NCBI RefSeq assembly: GCF_005222675.1
Contig: NZ_STGE01000019.1
Span: 457,287 to 521,286 of the forward strand
Length of the DNA: 64,000 nt
Direction: 5' to 3'
Origin: Mycolicibacterium sp. CR10
Lineage (GTDB): Bacteria; Actinomycetota; Actinomycetes; Mycobacteriales; Mycobacteriaceae
The notes below the pieces were generated by a model, which was not told the origin of the DNA, did no database searches, and saw nothing but the letters and a program-made list of their open reading frames with translations. Numbering within the stretch: position 1 is the stretch's first letter; each line of letters starts with the position of its first letter. Positions 47,693-54,922 of this stretch are shown one piece after another. The translations under genes were made by a program, and so were the position numbers.

Positions 47693-50600
47693 GTGGCCGT
47701 TGTAGATGACCTGGGACGGTCCGAGGGTTCTTCGCAGCACGACGCACCTCCCAGCGAGGACTTCGGTCGCCAGCCTCCCCAGGATCCCGCCGCCGAGCAG
47801 GCGGTGCTCGGCGGGATGCTGCTGAGCAAGGACGCGATCGCCGACGTGCTCGAGAAGCTGCGTCCGGGGGATTTCTACAAGCCGGCCAACCAGCTCGTCT
47901 ACGACGCCGTCCTGGACCTCTACGGGCGCGGTGAGCCCGCGGATGCGGTCACCGTGGCCGCGGAGCTAGATCGGCGCGGGCTGCTGCGCCGTGTGGGCGG
48001 AGCGCCTTATCTGCACACGCTGATCTCGACGGTGCCGACGGCGGCCAACGCCGGGTACTACGCGGAGATCGTGGCGGAGAAGGCGCTGCTGCGTCGCCTC
48101 GTGGAGGCCGGCACGCGGGTGGTGCAGTACGGCTATGCGGGCGCCGACGGGGCCGATGTCAGCGACATCGTGGACCGGGCGCAGGCCGAGATCTACGACG
48201 TCACCGAACGTCGCGCCGCCGAAGACTTCGTGATCCTGGAGGAGATCCTCCAGCCGACGATGGACGAGATCGACGCGATCGCCTCGATGGGCGGGGTCTC
48301 CAAAGGCGTGCCGACGGGGTTCGTCGAACTCGACGAGGTGACCAACGGTCTGCACCCGGGCCAGATGGTCATCGTGGCAGCGAGGCCAGGCGTCGGGAAA
48401 GCACTGGCGTTGAACACCCCGCTGCCCACGCCGTTCGGGTGGACGACGATGGGCGACGTCTCGGTCGGGGACCTGCTGCTCGACGCCGACGGACTGCCGA
48501 CGCGGGTGGTGGCTGCCACCGACGTGATGCTCGGACGGCCGTGCTACGAAATCGAATTTTCCGACGGCACCGTGATCGTCGCCGACGAAGAGCACCAGTG
48601 GCCGACGAGCCTCGGTATCCGCACGACCGGGATGTTGCGTGCCGCCGCGGACACCGTGACTGCTGCGGCATCGCGCCACCCGGGTTCAGGCCGGGGTGGT
48701 GCCCTTTTAGCCCCTGGCCGTGCCGCAGTAGGTGTCAACTGGATCCGCCGGGTAGGCACAGTGCCGGTGCGCTGTGTGCAGGTCGACAACGCTGAACACC
48801 TGTACCTCGCCGGGCGCGGCATGGTGCCGACGCACAACTCCACGCTGGCACTCGATTTCATGCGGTCATGCTCGATCAAGCACCAGTTGCCCAGCGTCAT
48901 CTTCTCTCTGGAAATGAGCAAGACCGAAATCGTCATGCGACTGTTGTCAGCGGAGGCGAAGATCAAGCTCGCCGACATGCGCTCGGGCCGGATGAGCGAC
49001 GACGACTGGACGCGGCTGGCGCGGCGTATGAGTGAGATCAGCGAAGCGCCTCTCTACATTGATGATTCGCCGAACCTGACAATGATGGAGATCCGGGCCA
49101 AGGCGCGCCGGCTGTCCCAGAAGGCCGGGCTGCGGCTTGTTGTGATCGACTACATGCAGCTGATGAGTTCGGGCAAGAAGTACGAGTCGCGGCAGCAAGA
49201 GGTCTCCGACTTCTCCCGAAGCATCAAGCTGATGGCCAAGGAATTGGACGTGCCGGTGGTGGCGATCAGCCAGCTGAACCGCGGCCCGGAGCAGCGCACC
49301 GACAAGCGCCCGCAGGTGTCGGACCTTCGTGAATCGGGATGCCTCACGGCGAACACCCGAATCCTTCGTGCCGACACCGGTGCGGAGGTGACGTTCGGGG
49401 AGCTAATGCGCACCGGGGAGCGGCCGCTGGTGTGGTCGATGGACGAGCGCAAGCGGATGGTCGCGCGACCGATGACGAACGTGTTCTACAGCGGGCACAA
49501 GGAAGTCTTCAAGGTGCGCCTCGCCTCGGGCCGCGAGGTCGAGGCCACGGCGAATCACCCGTTCATGACGATGGACGGGTGGACGCCGTTGGGCGAGTTG
49601 GCGGTTGGTGCGCGAGTCGCGGTGCCGCGCAAGGTGCCTGAGCCGGTGCAGACGCAACGGATGGATGACTCGGAGGTTGTCCTGCTGGCGCACATGATCG
49701 GCGACGGTTCGTGCGTGAAGCGGCAGCCGATTCGGTACGCGAGCATCGATGAGCAGAATCTGCTTGCCGTCACCAACGCGGCCAAGCATTTCGGAGTGAC
49801 GGCGGTTCGTGACGAGTACCCGGCGGCACGGGTGACGACGCTGCGGCTGCCGGCACCGTACCGGTTGACGCACGGGAAACGGAATCCGATCGCCGCGTGG
49901 CTGGACGGCTTGGGGTTGTTCGGTAAGCGGAGTTACGAGAAGTCCGTCCCGGCTGAGGTTTTCGCGCTGCCGAACGATCAGGTTGCGTTGTTCCTGCGGC
50001 ATCTCTGGGCGACCGATGGGTCGGTGCGCTGGGACAGCAAGATCAAGCAAGGCCGCATTTACTATGCATCGACCAGCCGTCAACTTGTCGACGACGTCAT
50101 GCAACTACTGCTGCGCCTAGGAATTCAGAGCAGGATCTATGTTGCCCATAAGACCGGCTACCGTGATTCTTGGCACCTGAATATTTTCGGCGTCGCGAAC
50201 CAGCGAAAGTTCATACAACACGTCGATGTCAATGGCGAGAAGTTCTTCGCTGCCCGACAGGTGCTCTCCAATCTCGCACAAGTAAAGTCGACTGCCAATT
50301 CTGACACTGCACCGGTGGAAGTCTGGGCTAAAGTGCGAAAGGCACTGAGCGACAAAGGAATATCGCACAGATCCTTTGCGAGTGCGATGGGCACGCAATT
50401 CTGCGGCTCGACGCTATGGAAGCGCCCGGTCGGCCGAAAGCGCTTGCATAAGGCCGCTGCACTCCTAGACGACCGCGAACTCCATGACCTCGCGACAAGC
50501 GATGTGTTCTGGGATCGGATAGTCGAGATCTCCAGCATCGGCGAACACGACGTTTACGACGGAACTGTCGACGGTACACATAACTTTACAGCTAATTGCA

Positions 50601-50797
50601 TAACTTTGCATAACTCGCTCGAACAAGATGCCGATATGGTGATCTTGCTGCACCGCCCGGATGCGTTCGAGCGTGACGACCCACGCGGCGGTGAAGCAGA
50701 CCTGATACTGGGCAAGCACCGTAACGGCCCGACGAAGACGATTACCGTTGCGCACCAACTTCATTTGTCGAGATTCGCGAATATGGCCAAGCAGTAG
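47693..50797 (+). CDS. dnaB: Replicative DNA helicase DnaB with two inteins
   Basis: 1034-aa precursor. Removal of inteins at residues 237-382 and 550-974 leaves a 463-aa helicase of normal length. The N-terminal domain (PQDPAAEQAVLGGMLLSKDAIADV) and RecA-type motor are intact. Intein 1 splits Walker A between ARPGVGK and STLALDF, and intein 2 splits the motif DLRESG/SLEQDAD. Walker B-type VIDYMQLMSS lies between them. It unwinds DNA at the fork. Both insertions hit residues that cannot change without loss of function, typical of intein homing sites. Downstream of the stop a Tn7-like element begins. The 3' end (after about 50,040) is visibly less GC-rich than the 5' end. Confidence 0.96.
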   Translation: MAVVDDLGRSEGSSQHDAPPSEDFGRQPPQDPAAEQAVLGGMLLSKDAIADVLEKLRPGDFYKPANQLVYDAVLDLYGRGEPADAVTVAAELDRRGLLRRVGGAPYLHTLISTVPTAANAGYYAEIVAEKALLRRLVEAGTRVVQYGYAGADGADVSDIVDRAQAEIYDVTERRAAEDFVILEEILQPTMDEIDAIASMGGVSKGVPTGFVELDEVTNGLHPGQMVIVAARPGVGKALALNTPLPTPFGWTTMGDVSVGDLLLDADGLPTRVVAATDVMLGRPCYEIEFSDGTVIVADEEHQWPTSLGIRTTGMLRAAADTVTAAASRHPGSGRGGALLAPGRAAVGVNWIRRVGTVPVRCVQVDNAEHLYLAGRGMVPTHNSTLALDFMRSCSIKHQLPSVIFSLEMSKTEIVMRLLSAEAKIKLADMRSGRMSDDDWTRLARRMSEISEAPLYIDDSPNLTMMEIRAKARRLSQKAGLRLVVIDYMQLMSSGKKYESRQQEVSDFSRSIKLMAKELDVPVVAISQLNRGPEQRTDKRPQVSDLRESGCLTANTRILRADTGAEVTFGELMRTGERPLVWSMDERKRMVARPMTNVFYSGHKEVFKVRLASGREVEATANHPFMTMDGWTPLGELAVGARVAVPRKVPEPVQTQRMDDSEVVLLAHMIGDGSCVKRQPIRYASIDEQNLLAVTNAAKHFGVTAVRDEYPAARVTTLRLPAPYRLTHGKRNPIAAWLDGLGLFGKRSYEKSVPAEVFALPNDQVALFLRHLWATDGSVRWDSKIKQGRIYYASTSRQLVDDVMQLLLRLGIQSRIYVAHKTGYRDSWHLNIFGVANQRKFIQHVDVNGEKFFAARQVLSNLAQVKSTANSDTAPVEVWAKVRKALSDKGISHRSFASAMGTQFCGSTLWKRPVGRKRLHKAAALLDDRELHDLATSDVFWDRIVEISSIGEHDVYDGTVDGTHNFTANCITLHNSLEQDADMVILLHRPDAFERDDPRGGEADLILGKHRNGPTKTITVAHQLHLSRFANMAKQ
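48401..48838 (+). mobile_element. Class 3 mini-intein in the DnaB Walker A motif
   Basis: 146 residues, starting with Ala (ALALNTPLPTPFGW) instead of Cys or Ser and ending THN before the Ser of the C-extein. The W-C-T triad of class 3 inteins is present: Trp in EHQW, Cys in VRCVQVDN and Thr in PTHN. It has no homing-endonuclease domain. It is the same site and type as the known M. smegmatis DnaB intein 1. Confidence 0.92.
49340..50614 (+). mobile_element. Class 1 intein with LAGLIDADG homing endonuclease in DnaB
   Basis: 425 residues, starting at Cys (CLTANTRILRADTGAEVTFGE) after DLRESG and ending LHN before Ser. Block B is EATANHPFMT. Two dodecapeptide-like motifs, LLAHMIGDGSC and LFLRHLWATDGSV, mark a LAGLIDADG endonuclease. 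The C-terminal 190 codons are less GC-rich than flanking DNA, suggesting a different origin. Same insertion site as the M. tuberculosis DnaB intein. Confidence 0.92.
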
Positions 50798-50804
50798 TCG
50801 GTCG

Positions 50805-50866
50805 TGTAGGTTCTCAAATTTGACTGCACTTTCTCATGACTGACTGCACTATCTTTGCACTTGTGC
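50805..50866. repeat. Candidate transposon end with TnsB-binding repeats
   Basis: TGTAGG at 50805 starts the region. TGACTGCACT occurs at 50821-50830 and 50841-50850, exactly 20 bp apart (about two helical turns). A third related TTTGCACTTG follows at 50854. Tn7-like ends begin TGT and carry spaced direct TnsB sites of about 20 bp. No target duplication can be checked because the other end is outside view. Confidence 0.45.
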
Positions 50867-50931
50867 AGGAAGACTGAGACACGCCGTCCGGAATCCGCAG
50901 ATCGGCGTTTCGAAGATGCGATGGTGGCGAT

Positions 50932-51657
50932 ATGCCGGAAGCGGGGGCAGTGCCACTCCCGAACATCTCTGTGCGCTCGAAGGACTCCTTGGAGGAAGTC
51001 TGCATTGAGTGGGACCACGCCTCACTTGGTCTGATCGGAAATGCGGCGCCATGGCGGACATTCCGCTGGCGTCACGGTCAGAAGCACTACTCGGGTACCT
51101 ACTGGTCGGCGACAGAGCAGGCGCACGTTATCTACGAATCTCGTCTCGAACTCGCGCGGCTACTCTTCGCGGACTTCGATATCGCGGTACGTCGAATCAT
51201 TGCCCAGCCGTTCCTGATTCGCACCCGCATCGACAGGCGGGTGCGCAGGCACGTGCCCGACTACCTCCTGCTGACAGACAGTGGACCAGTAGTCGTCGAT
51301 GTGAAACCGAGCTCCCAACTCGACGAACCGAAAGTCAGGTTCACACTGGACTGGACGAGGGTACTTGTCGAACGGCGTGGGTGGCGTTACGAGGTATGGA
51401 GCGAACCCCCGGTGACCGAGCTGGAGACAGTCCGCTTCCTAGCGGGATTCCGCAACGCTGAACGTTTTGACCCTGAACTTGTGAACGCGCTGAAGGCCCG
51501 AGCAGACCTGAAAGGTCGGACCCTGGCATACGCGTTCTCTGAGTACTGCAAGTGGAAAGAGCCGATTGTTCGCGCCACCGTGCTGCATCTGTTGTGGTGC
51601 AAACACTTTGCAGTAAGCACTGACCAACCTCTGAGCCCTCGAACGGTCCTGATTTAA
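50932..51657 (+). CDS. tnsA: TnsA-like heteromeric transposase endonuclease subunit
   Basis: 241 aa. The N-terminal restriction-endonuclease fold carries Glu69 in VIYESRLELARLL, Asp110 in HVPDYLLL and Asp123-x-Lys125 in VVVDVKPSS, a PD-(D/E)xK active site like that of Tn7 TnsA. A C-terminal helical region follows. TnsA cuts the 5' ends of the element so that, with TnsB, it leaves by clean excision rather than replicative cointegrates. First gene of the operon; 10 bp to tnsB. The ATG at 50932 has only a poor ribosome site. Confidence 0.9.
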   Translation: MPEAGAVPLPNISVRSKDSLEEVCIEWDHASLGLIGNAAPWRTFRWRHGQKHYSGTYWSATEQAHVIYESRLELARLLFADFDIAVRRIIAQPFLIRTRIDRRVRRHVPDYLLLTDSGPVVVDVKPSSQLDEPKVRFTLDWTRVLVERRGWRYEVWSEPPVTELETVRFLAGFRNAERFDPELVNALKARADLKGRTLAYAFSEYCKWKEPIVRATVLHLLWCKHFAVSTDQPLSPRTVLI

Positions 51658-51667
51658 TGAGCACGCC

Positions 51668-53803
51668 ATGAGCGACGGCCTTGTTCGTGTCGGCGTAGGC
51701 ACGCGGTTCATCCACGATGGTGAACTCATGCAGGTCGTGGAGACGCAGGCCGGTGCGACCGGAACGGTGGTTGTCCTTCGACCCGTCGCCGGCGGTGGAA
51801 CAACCGTAATCCGGGCGACACTGCGTGAGCTCCTCGACGGTTCTCGTGCGCGACTCCTGCCGGACGACAGCGGTCCGCAGCCTGACGATGACGTGGACCC
51901 GGCCAGCGTGGTCCTCGCGACAATGTCCGACTCCGAACGTGATGAGCTCAACGAGCGGGCTGCCCACGTCCGAGAAGCGTTGACTGGCTATCGATCTGGC
52001 TCCGCCGAACTTCCTGCGAAAGGTGAACCGCGAGAGCAGTACGACCCAAGCATTTCGCTCACCAGCCGCTACACCGCCAAAGCGGCCGAACTCGGCGTAA
52101 GCCTGAGGACGATCAAACAGTGGGTGGCCGACTTCCGTCGATATGGCGTCGCCGGACTGGCGCGCAAGCAGTCCGATCGCCAGAAGCCCCTCGGGAACGT
52201 CGACGACATGTGGGCCGAAACAGCACTTGAAGTGATGGTCGAGCATACGGATCAATCGAGACCATCCCAGAGCATGGTAATCAGCCGAACCAACGCGAGG
52301 GTCATCGCCCGCTTTGGCGAAGGATCCGTCAAGATCCCCTCGCGGGCAACCGCGTACCGGATTCTCGCGGAACTTGAGAACCGGCACCCCACATTCCGGC
52401 ACAGCACGAAACGCAACCGCGACATCGCAGACAGACCCTCCGAGGCATACGGCAAGCTGCGACCCACTAGGCCCGGCGAGTACCTCCTGATGGACACCAC
52501 CAGGTTGGACGTCTTCGCACTGGACCCGCTCACGTTGCGATGGGTTCAGGCTGAACTGACCGTCGGAATGGACTGGTACACCCGCTGTATCACCGGGATT
52601 CGGGTCACGGCGGTATCGACGAAGTCCGTGGACGCGGCAGCGGTGCTGTATCAGGCGTACAGACCACGACCCGCCGGGACCGATTGGCCAGCTCACGCAG
52701 TGTGGCCGGAGCACGGTGTGCCCCGGTCCGTACTGCTGGATACCGATGCGATCGAGGGCCCGATCCGCACCGCTGCCGGTCCGGCGATAGTCCCCGAGAC
52801 CATCGTCGTCGACCACGGCAAGATCTATGTCTCCGAGCATCTGACCAGCGTCTGCCAGCGCATGGGAATTTCAATCCAACCCGCACGACTGAGGACAGGA
52901 CGCGACAAGGGACCCGTCGAACGGTTCTTTCGCACCCTTCGCGAATCTCTACTCCAGGTCCTACCTGGGTATAAAGGTCCCGATGTCCACTCCCGCGGAC
53001 TCGATCCCGAATCAGAAGCGTTTTTCTACCTCGATGAACTGGAAGCAATCATTCGAGAGTGGGTCGCGTCGTTCTACCACCACCATCCGCATGAGAGCCT
53101 GCGTGATCCCCACGTCCCGGGTCTAAAAATGTCACCGGCGCAGATGTTTGAACACGGTATGGCCCGTGCTGGCTACATTGAAGCGCCACGGGATCCGGAT
53201 CTTGCGTACGAATTTCTGAATATGGAGTGGCGGACCATCCAGCATTATGGTGTCGATCTCGGTCGGCGGTACAACGGTTCTGCGCTCAATCCGTACCGCA
53301 ATGCCACCAGCCCATATACGGGGAAAGCTAAGGGGCGTTGGCCAATTCACTACAGCCCCGACGACATTGCCCGTGCCTACTTCCGTGATCCGGCAACACG
53401 AGAATGGCACACGTTGACGTGGGAGCACGCGCCGTCCATAAACATGCCGCTGAGCGAAGATGCGATGACGTTCGCCCGAAAACTGGCTGCCGCCAAATAC
53501 ACCTACCCCGATGACCGGCTGGCTATAGCCGATCTCTTCGAACGTTGGAACCTCGGCCTGGGTGACACGCTCGCCGAGCGCCGTATGGCCCTGCGTCTAT
53601 CCCGAGATGCCGTCTTGCTAGACGAATTACCCGCGCCCAATGGCGTTGTCGCTCTGCCATCGGTGGCACGAGTGCTTGCCGTTGTCGACACACCTGATGA
53701 TTCAGAGAACGAGCAGGTTGACGACTCTGACCCCGAAACCGGCGATGACGACTTTGACGACGATCGCGAGGACTTCTACGCCGACGCACTGGAGGACGCG
53801 TGA
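51668..53803 (+). CDS. tnsB: TnsB-like DDE transposase
   Basis: 711 aa. An N-terminal helix-turn-helix (AKAAELGVSLRTIKQWVADFRRYGVAGL, near residue 140) precedes an rve/RNase H-like core with Asp276 (LLMDTTRLDV), Asp382 (TIVVDHGKIYVS) and Glu418 (KGPVERFFRTLRESLL). The D-35-E spacing is canonical. A Mu-type C-terminal beta-barrel follows, and a very acidic tail (DDSENEQVDDSDPETGDDDF) probably contacts TnsC. It binds the element ends and joins the 3' ends to target DNA. Its stop overlaps the tnsC GTG. Confidence 0.94.
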   Translation: MSDGLVRVGVGTRFIHDGELMQVVETQAGATGTVVVLRPVAGGGTTVIRATLRELLDGSRARLLPDDSGPQPDDDVDPASVVLATMSDSERDELNERAAHVREALTGYRSGSAELPAKGEPREQYDPSISLTSRYTAKAAELGVSLRTIKQWVADFRRYGVAGLARKQSDRQKPLGNVDDMWAETALEVMVEHTDQSRPSQSMVISRTNARVIARFGEGSVKIPSRATAYRILAELENRHPTFRHSTKRNRDIADRPSEAYGKLRPTRPGEYLLMDTTRLDVFALDPLTLRWVQAELTVGMDWYTRCITGIRVTAVSTKSVDAAAVLYQAYRPRPAGTDWPAHAVWPEHGVPRSVLLDTDAIEGPIRTAAGPAIVPETIVVDHGKIYVSEHLTSVCQRMGISIQPARLRTGRDKGPVERFFRTLRESLLQVLPGYKGPDVHSRGLDPESEAFFYLDELEAIIREWVASFYHHHPHESLRDPHVPGLKMSPAQMFEHGMARAGYIEAPRDPDLAYEFLNMEWRTIQHYGVDLGRRYNGSALNPYRNATSPYTGKAKGRWPIHYSPDDIARAYFRDPATREWHTLTWEHAPSINMPLSEDAMTFARKLAAAKYTYPDDRLAIADLFERWNLGLGDTLAERRMALRLSRDAVLLDELPAPNGVVALPSVARVLAVVDTPDDSENEQVDDSDPETGDDDFDDDREDFYADALEDA

Positions 53804-54900
53804 CGGCGAGACGGAATCGACCACCTGGGGATACGGAATCACGACTGGACAATCTCACGCTGGCTCGCAAGGAGGGCTGGCAACGGTTTGTGAATACGGC
53901 GGCACGGATACCACCGGAGGCATTAACCCGTAGGGAGCTTGAGGAGCTCGGCGAAGCGGCCTTCGACGACTACAACCGGCAGCGTCGTGAATGGCACGCC
54001 AATCTTGGTCCGATCAAGACACCACAGCTCGCCGCACTGCACGAAGACTTATGGGACATCGTCGACAGCAATTTCCAAGATGGCGACAAGGCCAAAGGTG
54101 CAGTCGCGATCGACGCTTTTCCCGGACTCGGGAAGACCACATCAGTGCTGGACTTCGCCAGGAAGTTCCACCGTCGCGAAATGAAGGAACAGGGAACGGA
54201 TACCAGCGAGGGCCACGAGCGGTGGCCGGTTTGCCGGGTCGGGTTGACCGGTAACACCGGCATGGTCGACTTCAACCGCGCCATGTTGTCGTTCTATGCA
54301 CATCCGGGCACGGCCCGCGGCAACGCCGCCCACTTTGCCCACCGCGCGCTGGACTGCGTGCTGACGTGCGAAACAAAGCTGCTCATTGTTGATGATCTGC
54401 ACTTTCTGCGTTGGCGCAACAACGTTGGAGTGGAGATCAGCAACCATTTCAAGTACATCGCCAACGAGTTTCCCGTCACCCTCATCTTCGTCGGCGTTGG
54501 CCTGGCGGCGCGCGGACTGTTCTCCGAAGGACATTCCTACGAGGACGCGGTGATTGCGCAAACCGGCAGGCGAACAACAAAACTCGACATGCGTCCGTTC
54601 GCGATCGACACAGATGAGGGCCGGCGCGAATGGCGCCAACTGCTGCTGACCTTGGAAAAGCGGATCGTGCTGGCTGACAAGCATCCCGGCATGTTGGCCG
54701 ACCATCTATCGGACTACCTGTTCGCCCGTAGCACCGGACATATCGGTTCGCTCATGACCCTGATCAATCGTGGATGCCAACGAGCTGTGCGCACCGGGAC
54801 CGAAGTCCTGTCCCGTGAGCTGATGGATCGCGTCAAATCGACGAGGCATCCGAGAAGGCGCGCCAGGAACTGGCGATGGCCTTCGAAACGCGAAGGCTGA
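53800..54900 (+). CDS. tnsC: TnsC-like AAA+ regulator, apparent frameshift near the C-terminus
   Basis: 366 aa as read. Walker A is FPGLGKTTSV (Lys112) and Walker B is LLIVDDLHFL (Asp198-Asp199), in the TniB/TnsC AAA+ family that couples target selection to the transposase. After MDRVK (codon 346) the frame turns into an Arg/Trp-rich tail and stops at 54900. The -1 frame from 54837 instead reads IDEASEKARQELAMAFETRR plus 9 more residues and stops at 54926, overlapping the tniQ1 ATG as ATGA. This implies one lost A in the AAA run at 54835-54837, or a sequencing error. Restored length would be 375 aa. Confidence 0.9.
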   Translation: MTARRNRPPGDTESRLDNLTLARKEGWQRFVNTAARIPPEALTRRELEELGEAAFDDYNRQRREWHANLGPIKTPQLAALHEDLWDIVDSNFQDGDKAKGAVAIDAFPGLGKTTSVLDFARKFHRREMKEQGTDTSEGHERWPVCRVGLTGNTGMVDFNRAMLSFYAHPGTARGNAAHFAHRALDCVLTCETKLLIVDDLHFLRWRNNVGVEISNHFKYIANEFPVTLIFVGVGLAARGLFSEGHSYEDAVIAQTGRRTTKLDMRPFAIDTDEGRREWRQLLLTLEKRIVLADKHPGMLADHLSDYLFARSTGHIGSLMTLINRGCQRAVRTGTEVLSRELMDRVKSTRHPRRRARNWRWPSKREG

Positions 54901-54922
54901 CGACAAGGGTCGGCAAGGCCGG

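Noticed and set aside
54835..54841. Programmed -1 ribosomal frameshifting in tnsC
   Set aside because: The site GTC AAA T is not a slippery heptamer (no X XXY YYZ), so a mutation or sequencing error is more likely.
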